64,000 nt of DNA. It comes from Gentiana macrophylla (taxonomy: Eukaryota > Streptophyta > Magnoliopsida > Gentianales > Gentianaceae). Below, in pieces: positions 45,225 through 57,790 of this stretch. The stretch's first letter is position 1. Each line of letters opens with the position of its first letter. Both the position numbers and the translations under genes were made by a program. The stretch is from assembly GCA_026214975.1 (NCBI GenBank), contig CM047817.1, forward strand, positions 55,796,246-55,860,245. The letters are read 5' to 3'. A model generated the notes under the pieces. It did not search any database. It was not told the origin of the DNA and was given only the letters and a program-made list of their open reading frames with translations.

Positions 45225-47071
45225 TCTTAGAAATAAAATTTGAGTTTTGATGATGATTCATCTTATTTATTTATTTGTTTGTTTACACCCCATTGATAAA
45301 GTGCTGAAGCTAGCTGTTATAGTGAAAAGCTAAAAGATATCTAGAACTGAATGTATAGGATTTACTAAGTCTGATAGATGTATACGTTATATCAGACAAA
45401 CACTGTAATAGTTAGAAGTGTCGTAAAATTGATAACTGGAAATCATTTTGAAAACTGGATGACATATAAAACTGACTCAAGAAAACTGAATGTGTTACTT
45501 AGAAGTCAAGAACTGAGATTTACTCAAAACTGAAATAGGTAAGTTCGCTGAGGGACACAGACTCAGATGACTTATCTAGAAGCCGAAGGCTGAGAGAACA
45601 GACATAGTAAAAGAAGGCTGAGGGACCCAGACTCAGGTATCGAAGATTGAAGAACTGAGGGATCAAACTCAGTTATGAAGACTAATTAAGCCGAGACTGT
45701 AATGTTAGAATTCAGGAAAAGTTTGTGATGGCTTGAACTTACTTTATGGATCTTGTATGAAGACCTAAGAATCATAAGGACAATGATATCATGGATGATT
45801 TATATGATATGGTGTACTCAGATTAAGTCAATCATAGTCAGATGTAAATAATAGTACTAAGTTTTGAAGAAGAGTAAAAACTCAGTTAACGCTCTAAACT
45901 AAAAACCGACTCACTCAGTTTTCAGAAGCATAAAACTGACCATTCATAGACAACTCAGTTTTATAGCTAAGATACTTCCAAAAAGATAAAAGAGAATTCG
46001 ACCGTTATAAATCAAGCATTCTCATTTGATGAAGAACTGTCATGTCAGAACGGTCACTGTCATCTGACAATACAACCGTTGATAGGTACCAAGATTCAAA
46101 TTCAAGTAAGATGAACGTTGGACCTCACACTATAAATAGAGGACTCGGCATCAAGGATCAAAACACAAGAACATAAGATTACAAGGAATTATTCAAGCTT
46201 TATTGAGCCAAAGTCTTGTCCATCTATATTGCTATCAATTTTGTGCTAAAAAGAACGATCTAGATTTCTTCAAGTGTTCAAGCTACAAAGACTCAACCAA
46301 GAATTCAACACTTAGAAGAACCACATGCAAGAATCAATTTATTGATTCTCAGCCCAACTTTGATTTTTATTATAGGTTTAGATTGTGAAGAAATCCGGTT
46401 TAGGATATGCCAAGGACAGTTGTTGTCACAGCAGTCAGGTAGACTATATATGTGGTGGAGCTTGTGAAGAGGCAATACAACCCTTCAAAGACAAGTGATT
46501 CAAGCAGCTGCATAGTAGTAATCTTACATGTTCTACAGTTGTTTAGATAGTGATGCTAGGGATTAGTCAGGACTATCATTTAGGACTATTTGTAACCGGC
46601 TACGTCAAAGAGTTCTAGTGCAATTTTGCTCCTACATCACAGGGGAAGAGTGGACTGACGGGATTACACCACCTGGAACTACTATAATTCATGCTTTACT
46701 TACTTTACGCATTTTACTTACTGTCAATTTCATTATAGTTTGTATGATTATTTTGATATAAGTTTTCCATACAGCATAACTGAACAAACTAATTGCTATT
46801 CACTCACAGTTCACAAACTGAACATTCACCAGAATTCAGTTTTGAATAACTCATCAGCTTTTTCATAGAACAACAAGATCAGTATAAAGGCTAAAACATA
46901 ATCTGCTGCTGGTTGACTCAGTTTTAGCATAAGTTTGACTTATACTCAGCTAAGTCAGCTGAACTACACACAAGTTTAAAACTGAACCTTAACTGTCTTA
47001 AGATCTAGTTTTTGGTGACAAGTTTATTCACCCCCCTCTAAACTTGTGTCAGCCTTTTTACGGGACCAAAA
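45225..47071 (+). repeat. 5' LTR of Sirevirus H (internal region lost)
   Basis: About 1.85 kb related to the LTR of element E but in plus orientation. It opens near TCTTAGAAAT, aligned to E's TGTTGGAAAT, and ends GGGACCAAAA where the relatives have CAACA. It is followed by the PBS TGGTATCGGAGC (from 47074) and about 60 bases of leader. At 47148 the minus-strand element E begins. The TATA box is at 46131-46139. The terminal dinucleotides are mutated. Confidence 0.8.
46131..46139 (+). promoter_or_regulatory. Probable TATA box of LTR H
   Basis: TATAAATAG at the same relative place as in the other Sirevirus LTRs of the window. Confidence 0.5.
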
Positions 47072-47073
47072 AT

Positions 47074-47085
47074 TGGTATCGGAGC
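47074..47085 (+). other. Primer binding site of Sirevirus H
   Basis: TGGTATCGGAGC, tRNA-iMet type, two bases inside the LTR end. Leader sequence follows only to 47147. Confidence 0.8.
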
Positions 47086-47147
47086 AGAGTTTTCTGCTCT
47101 AGATTGTCAGCTTAGATAACTAGTCAGTTATTTAGTTTTGACAATAC

Positions 47148-48876
47148 TGTTGGTCCCTTGGAAAGGCTAACACAAGTTTAGAGGGGGGGTGAATAAACTT
47201 GTCACCAAAAACCGATCCCGAACTGGAATAGTCCCAGGAACTAAGTTTCTCTGAAACTTAAACTGATTTTCAGTTCCTGTCCCTTTAACTTGTGCGGAGT
47301 TCAGTTAGCTTAACTGAATATAAGTTATTACTGACTTATATTTAGTCTCGTTAACTGGCAGCGGATAAAACTAGCCTTTAGTGCAATAGATGTGTAACTA
47401 GAAAATTAGACCTTCTATGTATCAGTTAAGTGTCGACTCGATTGTCCGGTGTTTCTTTGAGAGACAATGCAATAAATAAAACAAACACGGATGCATAAAG
47501 TAAATCAACACAAGATTTGTTTATGGAAGTTCCGGGTGGTGTAATCCCGCACGTCTCCCCCTTCTCTCGTGGCGTAGGAGGTATCACTAGAATAATGAGA
47601 TAACCGTTACAAGATTCTAGTACTATGATAGTCCTTCACGACACCCTAGTTTCACTGTCTACACAAGATGAAGAAAGGTGAGATTGCTCCCTTCACTCTG
47701 CACACCGATCTTTCGGAGGTGGAATTGCTCCTTCACGACTCACCACTATATACACAAATCCGCAGATCGCACCAAGCTATTTGTAGCAACACCGTATGAA
47801 GAAATGTAGAATTGCTCTCTTCAAACTATGCACAACCAACCCTTTTTCACAAAGGTTAGGTTTAGAATTAATCAAGGATTAATTCAAAGTGAGTTTGCTT
47901 GATTTTTTGGATCGACTTTGTAGCTCCAAGATGCCTTCTTTCCCCCTTAATGGGTTACTGGATCTTCCTTTGAAGTTTTCAAGGCAATGTCTTTGGCTCC
48001 CTTTTTCTGGATAAATGTAATCTGATTTATATGGATCTGGATTTGGATCTTGAATGTATGCTTGTAAAGTTCTTTTTCTGATCCTCCTCTCTCTTGCTTC
48101 AAGTGATTCTCTTGTATATTTATAGGGGTGATGTGACGGTTACTAGCTCTTGTAGCCGTTACACTTGTCATTTAGCCAACGCTCATATGTACGATCTTTT
48201 GTCATATTGATAGTTTAAAATCCAATCAAGGCCTTAACTCAGTTTTATACTCTTCTTCAAAACTGAGTACCTTGTTTACTTCATATCTGACTTTAATTGA
48301 CTAAGTCAGAGTACACCATTCAGTTTCTTCTTTTCCAGGTAGCTGATAATCTTTGTCCTTAAGATTATCCAGTTTTACATGATCTATAACTCAGTTTCAG
48401 GTCACCACAGACTTGCCTGAATCCTGACTTATAGTCATGACTTAATCAGCTTCTAACTGAGTTTGCCACCTCAGTTCTTCAATCTTCAACAACTGAGTCT
48501 GTGTCCCTCAGTTCTTCAGTCTTCTAGATAAGCCAACTGAGTCTGTGTCCCTCAGCGAACTTATCTTCTTCAGTTTTGGCATGACTGAGTTTGAACCCTC
48601 AGTTCTTCTATAACTTAGTTTTCTTGTTGTAACTCAGTTTTCTTATTGTGACCCAGCTGTTCGCCTAGTTCCTATTCTATTACAATGCTTGTCTGAAACA
48701 ACCTATACAAAGTTCAGACTCTAGATAGAACTTATACATTTGTCTCTAGACCATTTCTTGCTTCTTCTTTTATTATGCACTATAACAGTTAGTTACGACT
48801 TCATCATCATGGGTTGTAAGTGATTTGTCTAATTTTGTGACGAATCATCATCAAAACATAAATAATATTTCCAACA
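47148..48876 (-). repeat. 3' LTR of Sirevirus E
   Basis: 1729 bp, TGTTGG...CCAACA. The TATA box is on the minus strand at 48115-48124. It holds tandem units with CTGAGGGACACAGACTCAG (minus strand), for example 48492-48511 and 48536-48555. Confidence 0.9.
48115..48124 (-). promoter_or_regulatory. Probable TATA box of the E 3' LTR
   Basis: TATAAATATA on the minus strand; the partner LTR has the same at 62583-62592. Confidence 0.5.
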
Positions 48877-48891
48877 ATTTCCCCCTTTTTG
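48877..48891 (-). other. Polypurine tract of Sirevirus E
   Basis: The minus strand reads AAAAAGGGGGAAAT just before the 3' LTR, the same as in element C. Confidence 0.8.
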
Positions 48892-49034
48892 ATGATGTAT
48901 CATAACCCTCCTTAAAAGCAATAATAAAGGAATAGTGCAAGAAATTATGACAAAACAAATTAAGAAAGCAAACTAGAGCAGCCATGTTTATTACAGGATT
49001 CAAAACGAGCCAAACTGAGTTATAACTGAATAAA

Positions 49035-49415
49035 TTACATCTCTTTTTCCAAAGTCAACAAGTTTTCACCAACAAAGATACTCCTCTTAGTTTCCAGGAG
49101 TCTTCTTGCTTTTCCTTCTTCTTCTGTTTCTCCAACTTTAGGCTTGATCTCCAGATAATCATTTAGCAATTGATTTGCTTCTTCATTGTTGCCAGCTTTG
49201 GACTTTGCTAAGATTTCTTTGACTTCTTCACACATCACCTTCTCTTCTTCCATTGAAATAAGACTAGATTCCTTTTCAGCTTTTCTTCCTGGTTCCAATT
49301 TAGCTTCCCCCTTGGTTTGTGTCTCCTTATTTGCCAACTTTTCAAGAGATCTGACACAAAATGCAAGCTTATTCTCGATGCTCAAGATGACTTTAATCTG
49401 CGTTATCTTCATCAT
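49035..49415 (-). pseudogene. C-terminal post-pol ORF of Sirevirus E
   Basis: 126 codons, rich in Lys and Glu (LEKLANKETQTKGEAKLEPG, NEEANQLLNDYLEIKP). It corresponds in place and character to the last ORF of element C. The start is arbitrary: the frame is probably the end of a longer protein, broken near 49415-49540. A near-identical copy lies at 63503-63766 in the next tandem unit. The function is unknown. Confidence 0.6.
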
Positions 49416-50275
49416 TCTCAGTCCTTGTGTCTTTAAAATCTCCTTCTGTAATCAGCTCTTCAAACATACTATCAATCGCTTCTTCATTAATTTGGGTAGT
49501 TAGTAGATCGGCATCTACTTATCATCTTGATCTTCCATCGGTTATCCGGCATAAACCACTTCAGCTTTAGCTGCATCCTCTCTTACAGCCTCATCACCTA
49601 CAGCTTCATCTTCCCCCTTGTTTGAAGATAAGCGAAAGCAATCTTCAAATAACTTACGTAGGGTGATGATGTTTGAGTAATTGTTCAAACCTGAATAATG
49701 TATCCTTCCAATTAATTCATGCATGTTGAACAGTTTCTCCTATATATTCTGTATTAAACATTCAATGAATTCTTTCAGATTCTTTAGTTTCTCAGCTTTA
49801 GTTTCTTGAACCAGAAATTCTTCAAATGCTGATTTGCTTATGGATGCCTTTCGAGTTTGTGACGAGGAGCCAGTTTCAGGATAGTAAAAGTGAGTATCAT
49901 GAAATGTCGTTCCTTTTCATACTCGGTTTCACAAAATTCTGCATCTTCAATGACTTCTCTGCTTTTCAGTGTATTCCCCAAACATAGTAGTGGGAAATTC
50001 ACTCCTTCTTGATTCTTCATCAACTTCTGAGACACTTCTTTACCAATTTCTTCATCTCCATCTAGTTCATTTACTTCAAGTTTATCAACGAACTCTTGAT
50101 TTCTTTGTACATGCTTTCTTGAGACTCATCAGTTTGCTTTCTTGATTTCATCGTTTCATCTTCATCATCTCCTTCGTTTCTTCGTTCTCTTGAAGATCAT
50201 CCTCAACTGGATCACATTCTCGCCAGATTTCCCTTTGACTGAAACTTGTTCCACAACCTCTTCTGCCTTCGTATA
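49416..50275 (-). pseudogene. Decayed middle part of the E post-pol ORF
   Basis: Open pieces at 49542-49724 and 49838-50035, with stops and frame changes between them, give acidic, coiled-coil-like sequence (GEDEAVGDEAVREDAAKAE). F' is inserted at its right edge, and the coding sequence continues at 59631. No domain is recognisable. Confidence 0.5.
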
Positions 50276-50280
50276 GTTCT
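50276..50280. repeat. Target site duplication of F', left
   Basis: GTTCT, repeated at 59626-59630 after F'. It proves insertion of F' into E. Confidence 0.9.
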
Positions 50281-52093
50281 TGTTAGAAGTAATATCGTCG
50301 GATCAATCATGGATCGACCCGATTACGCAGCGGAATGCATCAGATCTAGATCTAAACGAAACAAAGAACATAAATTTAAGATCTAAACTACAAGGGGGTT
50401 TGGGAGCCTACCTTTTTATGGTTCTTAACTCCAAGAACGATAGATCTCCAAGAACACGTATTTGAGAAGCCACAGTCTTCCAATGTGTATCTCCCAAAGA
50501 ACACCAGGTGGATGGTGTTTCCCTTCACGGACCTCCTTGATATGCTACCGGAAAAATCCCGAAGATTTTTCCAACTCGAACCCTAAGAATAGAGGCCGAA
50601 ATTTTCAGCCAATTTCTCTTCTGAATAGTGACGTGAATAGTGTGTCAAAAGGCTTAGAAGAACTCTCTTTATATAGGAGAGTAAAACTTAACCTCCAAGG
50701 ATTAAATAATTAAGAGATAATTATTACATTAATCCTTTTTCAAATAAAAGATAAATAAAATAATTATCCCAAACAAATTAGGATAAATCATATTATTATC
50801 TAATATTTCATGAATTATCATTTCACAAATAAAAGATAAATCACATATTAAATAATTATCCAAGAAAACTAATTTCTTAATAATTAAATAATAAATCACA
50901 ATATGCATGCGCACCTTTCTCTCAAAATAAGGTCACGCACCTTTTTCTATATTTAACCAAAAATTAGGTCAACGCACCAATTCGGGCCGAGTCCACGAAA
51001 AATGTCTTTTCCGTGTATTTAATTATTTAGTCCAACTAAACAATTAATCCACATATCAAATTAAATAGCCCAATCCACTATTTAATTATAATTGAGGTGC
51101 AACGACGAGAAATCCAATTATGCTATTTTGGGAGCCACGTCGGGGACCATGGACCCATATTCAGTAGCTACAATAAATCGAATAAAAATTATTCATCAGA
51201 CAGAATAATTATATCCAACCTATAATTCCGGGATTACACCACCATAAACCCAAATCGAACTCTATCGAATATAGATAACTTACACTCAATTTATGAGTCT
51301 AAAGCGCCCATCGATATAATCATTACATACGGATAAATCCTCCATGATTGTTCACTTTGATTCGGGATATTTCCGTAAACCCTTCTCGAAACATATTATC
51401 CTTATTTACCATTAACCCCTAGTGATCAATTAGTACATATCCAATATAATATGAACTCGGCCGATCGATCGTTCTAGGGTCAACAAATAAAGAATCATGT
51501 GTCTACTTCCCGAGGAAGGAATGGATTCCATATCGTGATAGCACGGACTACTCACTCATCGAGAATAGAGCCAACGAGAAGTGTTGGACCACATACTTCA
51601 AGTGATCCTTACTAACACATCAAACTCTACCCTAGTCTAAGCGGTCATCTCGTGATCACCTCAGATTAAGATTAATCCATATATGATCATCTTCGATTCG
51701 ATAAGACTTCTCGACACGGAATTATATCGAGAACTCAAATCAAATCGGTCCAGCCCTATATGATTATCATCATATATAAATGCCCCACTAGGTACTTCCT
51801 ATTACCGACAATCCGGATAAGGCTGTCACACCTAAAGTGTTCAGGCGATTAATAGCAAATTAATCATGAGACCCATACTCAGTTAATTAACGCTACGGAC
51901 TAAGTTAATTTTAAGCACATCTCACTAACTCAATCCTCTTGTGTATAGCCATACACCGAGTTATGTGATTACATAAACAGGTACTTAGGTTTTTAGTAGT
52001 GTCTTAATTATAAACATAAATGCATATAATGAGATGAATTATTAATTTGCCCTAAAACAATTAGACAATTGTCTTTCGGGCACTACACCTACA
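50281..52093 (-). repeat. 3' LTR of F'
   Basis: 1813 bp, starting TGTTAGAAGTAA and ending CACCTACA on the plus strand. The TATA box is at 50667-50675 (minus). Confidence 0.92.
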
Positions 52094-53023
52094 ATCTCCC
52101 ACTTGCACGAAAGGCAAGTGGATTAATTGTTTTAGAGCACACCCTTTTTATCTATATCTACAACATTCTCCCACTTGCTCAAAACAAGTGAGACGAATCC
52201 CTCAAATCTGTACCCTCCAAGCGCATCTTAGTAATTCATCCTTCCAAGCACGACCGGAGTGTGCCGCCGCAGGGTAGGTCAGTGACCCGGCGTGTACTAA
52301 GAATCCGAATACCATGTGACTTGGTACACTGATCAGGTAGGATGTCGGCTTGAGTCAATCTTTGGGATCGAAACATCACCTTTCTATCTAATCCGGTGGT
52401 ATGATTTCAATATGCCTTTGATTCAACACTGAGGACTAGATCGACTTAACGATCTTCCTTAATTCGACATAAAGTCAGAATCAACATTATCACTTATATT
52501 CTAGTTTGCACCTGAATATACTAGCATATTATTCCTCATTCTCCCGAAGATACTTGAGGATTCACTAAACATCCCATTTCGTATTCATCCTCAAGTTTAG
52601 ATAACCATTCCTGAGAGGTAGGGTAGACTACATCGTTGAATGTTGCATAAATGCAAGAATATCTTAACCAGGTGAATGGATGGGAATGCCAATGATCGAT
52701 TCTCGCAGATTTGAGTGAATCAAATCCTTTAGAATGAATCCCGATGGCATGTCAGACTCTGACTTCAGATAACACACCCATGTTGTTTCCAACTGTTTCA
52801 GTGTTACCATTCACAAACACTAATCTACATACTACTTCACTAATATTGATGCCCAGTCTAAGAAAGACTTATCAACATTCTGGTCAAGTCCACATATTAA
52901 AATATATGACTTTGAAATGACCTAGAGGTTTGCTTTAATCCCCAAAGGATATAAGCTATGGCAAAGCTTCTGCCAAAGGTTCTTTCTGAATAAATTAAGA
53001 TACCGTTAGTCTCGCAAAAGGGT

Positions 53024-53241
53024 CTTAGGGAATCACCCCTATTTTCTGCTTTGTAACGAATCCGTTATTTGTTCTTAGCTAAAACCCTTCTGTTCTGAAT
53101 GAATTCAGATTCCGTTGTTCGGCAAGGAAGTCTTAGGGAATCACCCCTATTTCCCGCTTTTTGACGAAATCAAGCATGACTGAGTGGTGAGAGAGATCAC
53201 GGTCTGGTTAACTCTCTACCTTTTCGGGAATCACCCCTAAA
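53024..53241 (-). repeat. Triplicated AGGGGTGATTCCC hairpin block in F'
   Basis: Three copies (53024-53042, 53131-53150, 53226-53241) match those at 27321-27540 in F. Confidence 0.6.
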
Positions 53242-54168
53242 TTACTCAGCTTTACTGTGAAAGTTAAACTTTCCTATTCATTCTACTTTTCTTCATGTAG
53301 TTCCAATTACTCCCACTGGGCCTGAGATGCTCAGGTGGTTCTACAAGAGTTTCAACAGAACCCGAGTATCAAACTCCGTTCACGCAGGTTATGGCTTTTA
53401 AACCAACCTCTATGATCAGGATCCTACACACACCCACAAAGGACTATAGGTCATCAATGCCGTATAGACCGTAAGGTCTGCAATGGGTAATGGACAAACC
53501 ATACTCCGGCTGCGCTCGGGTGGATCGATATACTGATCTAGTTTAGTAGTTTTTATTAGTGTTATCACCAACTACCGGTGTTGGATGTGGACTGAACAAA
53601 TCAGTTAGTAACATCTTGAGTACAAATACTTCAAGATCCAAGGTTGTTATTTATAGACTCTATCAGACCGAGTTTGACAGTATAACCGTCATTCTCTGAT
53701 TTTACGAGTTTTATAACCAACCTTTACTCAATGCATTAAGATATTTCACGTCCTGAACGTGTACGCAAAATTTCCAGTCCTACCTTCAAGCACTCGGTGC
53801 TAAATGCCTCTATATATGGAAGTGGGGTAAACCAAATTCACTCCTTTATCCACAAATGCGTAGGCATCTTTTAGGTAGACTTCTCGGTTTTTCATTACAA
53901 CCGTTATTTTGCAACCAATATCTTAAATGAGTTCAGCAGTGTATTGTAGCACATCAATAACTATGTAAGGAAAATTTGTGGTGTATCCCTTAGTGAAAAC
54001 AATTCACTGGGAGGCAGGCCAAGCATCAGTCCCGAAGACTACGCAATAACCTATTTCTGAGTATGGAATACTCTATCTCTGGTGAAATCAGAGATTTCCT
54101 CCAAATATTTTGGATAAACTTACCGGAGTTTCAAGTAGTTATCAGACAATATGTCATTACTTAGAAGC

Positions 54169-54220
54169 TCCCACTAGCTTGTATCTTTCATATGACCCCG
54201 AAGGTTGATATGAACAAGCT
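54169..54220 (-). other. Long stem-loop with AGTGGGAG in F'
   Basis: The minus strand has AGCTTG/CAAGCT and TTCATAT/ATATGAA stems around a CCTTCGGG apex, then AGTGGGAG. It is the counterpart of 26335-26387 with a compensated base pair. Confidence 0.75.
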
Positions 54221-54997
54221 ATGTAACTTCTTTAAATCTATTACCCTTTCCCGATTGAAAGGAAACTTAGGCATTGTTCCTTTGAGACAGGGTTCGTTTG
54301 ACTGGGAGATAGGAATCACCCTAAGCCAGTCTGCAGATCTTATCGTTGGGGAATATGCACTAATTAATAGTATATAAAGAAGTGTTTATCTAAATACGGA
54401 ACCATTTGCGTTTATTTAGTTTTAAGATGCGTTACTAATACCTTTTCAGCAATGCTTAGTGGTTCTGACTTTATCAAACAAAAGTACGAGTCTTGGATTC
54501 GTGCTACGAATGTTATATTCACCGTCAATAAGACAAACAAATTACCCTATTGAAAATGAATATGCTCGTTCCAACGAATCCGAAAACAGAAAATGAATTT
54601 TCTGTGATACTCAAGAATTGAATCCGAGATTCATTTCCTTATATCACTCCCACTAGTCTATCTGAAATAACTGCCCGTTGTCTATTTTGTTTATCGTTTA
54701 ATGCAAAGCTACCTAGTTCTTCCAAAGAACTTTAGCTTTCGAGAAAATTACTAAGGATGCATTGGTCAGTGATCCGAAATCACTTTCCTTATCCTCTAAT
54801 TTCCAATTTATTAATTTTCCGGTTTAGCCTTAAAACTACGTAGTTTAGATGACTAACACGTATGAACATTCTTTCCCATTCTCGACTTTCCTTAAATGGA
54901 AACAGTCTTGAACTAGCAGTTCGTTTGAGTAGATACTACTCTTGAACTGTGGGACGTTCAGTGTTACTTGCTTGGACTATCGATTTTTCTAATCGCT

Positions 54998-55400
54998 AAA
55001 TCATAAGACCAAAGCTCCCACTAGTTTATCGGTTCCAAATACCGTCTAACTAGAAACACTTTGTATTTATGATTTTTCAAAGATTAGAACATCACACAGA
55101 ACTAAGCTCCCAATAGTTTATCGGTTCCAAATCTTTGCCTAACTAGCAATGTTGTGTTCATGTTGTTTCAAAGATTATAAAATCTCGAACTAAGCTCCCA
55201 CTAGTTTATCGAGTTCCAAATCTTTGTCTAACTAGTAACGCTTTATTCTTGTTTTTCCAATAAATGGAGAAACTCTCATGCGATCTATTACACATTTCTA
55301 ATAATTCGTAAAAACAACAAATCATAAGGCTAAGGCTCCCACTAGTTTATCGGTTCCAAATACCGTCTAACTAGCAACGCCTTATGTATATGATTTTCCA
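54998..55400 (-). repeat. Stem-loop array of F'
   Basis: Cores at 55021-55053, 55113-55146, 55201-55235 and 55342-55374 match the four cores of F. The first has a 7-bp outer stem AAATCAT/ATGATTT and CAAAG/CTTTG. The two middle copies differ from F at CAG and CTG positions. Confidence 0.75.
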
Positions 55401-56940
55401 ATTTTTCAATTAGAAATTTGATGTGTAATTACACTTTTAAAATTCACTAAATGAATTTTGTCTGATAGTCCTATGTCATCTTTTGTAAGCTAAGTATGGT
55501 CGTCTCTCGTTCAACACGAGTGACACCCGTGACATACGTGTACTATGTCACTTAAGTTTTTAAAGGCTCAAGAGAAAAATCTCTTCCAAAAAGTTAACTG
55601 CATTTAATGATAATTACAACGTACTTGTTACTTTCCACATTTTTATTGAAGTCCTATTACTAAAAGTTTAGTAACCTAGAGATTTAGTTGTAAATAAAAT
55701 GACAGAAAGTTAAATTCAAAAATAAATTTATCACTACTAGATTTATTTTAGGAATAATAAACTATAAAAGTGTTTATCCTACCATTCCAAGGATTTAACC
55801 TCGCACCTCAGTGCCGCCGTAGGGTAGGTCAAAGAGGTGATAGTTAAACTGAGACAATCTCTCTCAGTAATTAATCTTCGAGAATCAAACATTTCACGGG
55901 AATCAGACATCCCGGACCTTAATCACTCATTACCTTCCTTTTCTAGCCTAGATATTTCGAAAATATCCATAATGAGTGTGACCTACTATATCAGACCTCA
56001 AAGTATGCCCCGAGTATGCCGCCGTAGGGTCGGTCAGTGACTCAACGAGTACCCAAAATCATATCCTTTCGGAGACCAAGCCTTGAATTTTTATAGGGGT
56101 GAACACCATCCGTAGGGGGCCGAAATCAAAGCGGCTCGAGGCGTCACCCTTCTCTCACGTGCTTGCATCTATAGTAGAGGCCGTGGGGTTGGCTGTCGCC
56201 TTCCCCGCTCCCACTCAATATTTTGAAAAAGTGGTGGGTTTACTAATTACGGTTGCGGTCTTGACAATAAGAAACAATAAATCAAAGTACTCCGAATAGG
56301 GTCGGTTATGTAGGCAAGCCTACGCCGTCTTATTCGTTGGAACATATGTGACAGTTCAGGCCAATCCGGCAAGAGAAGCCCCGTTTAGCCCGGAGGCTTA
56401 TCGGCTATGCTAAGTCCTGTCGAACTGCTGTAACGTACATCACACGTGGAGGGGAGTCGATTGAGCTAAAGCTCGGTTGAACTCGCCCAACCATGGTTAG
56501 ACCATTTCCGAACCCATGTACTAAGATTCTCCGATTTCTAAATTGTAACCCAAAGCATAATCTCGTTTCTGTTTAAGGTGGGTTCACTAAGAAGCCATCA
56601 CCGAAAAGCTCAACGATTTATCCAAGTGGGATTCACCGAGAATCCATCACTAAAATCGTAACGATTGACAAAACCCGGGTCCTCGGTTTTTATAATTAGC
56701 TACTTATTATTTAACTACCACATATTAAATTAATAAGCATTCATACTAATTATTCGAGTTATACATGCCTAATTTATTCGAAATAAACTAGCTACATGTA
56801 TGCATTGGAGTGGAATCATGATATGATGCATGTCATGGTAATTTTCCGGTTATATCAGACAATTTTCGATCATACATGAAAAAATAACGGAAAAAATAAA
56901 CACCGAGATGGATCGTTGGTATCCCCGTATCTAACCTATT

Positions 56941-56963
56941 AAAAAAAAAAAAAAAAAAAAAAA
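56941..56963. repeat. Poly-A/T run in the F' leader
   Basis: An uninterrupted run of about 23 A on the plus strand. It is absent at the matching place of F and marks one edge of the divergent leader segment. Confidence 0.8.
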
Positions 56964-57034
56964 CACAAACCCTAACTAGGGTTTACTATTTTCTAATCTG
57001 CTGCTGCTGCGTATTATCGATGATCGGAAATCCA

Positions 57035-57500
57035 AACGAACCTTGATCGTCATGAAACTTTATGGATCTGTTCTTTGCTCCACCTACTTCAATATGAACG
57101 GTTGGATCTTCGTTTCAATGGTCCAATTTTCTCCAGAAATCCGCTGATCTAACTGCTGCATCTGTTAATAACTGTGGCGCAATAGTGTCTTCCTGGGGAC
57201 GATCGGGCATCGAGACAAATCCCGATCGACCTTAAATTTTTAGGGCTTGTTCATAACTCCATGGTAGTCGATCTGAATGGTCGGAACTTCGTTTCAACGG
57301 TCCAATCTCTTCCAGAAATTCGATGAACTCACAGCTAGGGTTTTAATGCCTGCTGTGCTTTTCTGTTACAGCAGCAACTTTATAGCAGCGATCGGACATC
57401 GAGATCGACTCTGATCGTCACGAAATTTTGAGAGCATGTTCTTCAACTTTTATTCTTCATTCTGACCGGAGGGATTATCGTTTCAACGGCTCAAACTCTG
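57035..57500 (-). repeat. Tandem repeat of about 185 bases in the F' leader
   Basis: Three diverged units share CGTTTCAACGGTCCAAT-like and TCCAGAAAT strings, and CGATCGGGCATCGAGA-like strings between them. They are not present in F. Confidence 0.6.
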
Positions 57501-57756
57501 GGAAAAAATAAAAAGCGGAACATCAACAAAACAGATCTACTTCTAGGAAATTAAAATTACAAAATTTCCTATACTCATATAAACGAATTTATATGAGTTT
57601 ACAATAGATCTAACGAGTAAACAATACCAACCCCAATCCATCTCTTCAACCACAACAGTCACAAGCATACAACATGATTAAATTCGAATTTTACCAAAAA
57701 AACGAAATAAAACATCTAAAACATGCTTTTCCACTCCAAGATCTAAAATTCATATA

Positions 57757-57788
57757 CTTTGATCGTTAGATCAAAGGCTCTGATACCA
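57757..57788 (-). other. PBS of F' with adjoining hairpin
   Basis: The minus strand has TGGTATCAGAGCC (57776-57788), a perfect tRNA-iMet site two bases from the LTR. It is followed by the same 8-bp hairpin as in F (57757-57776). Confidence 0.88.
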
Positions 57789-57790
57789 CT

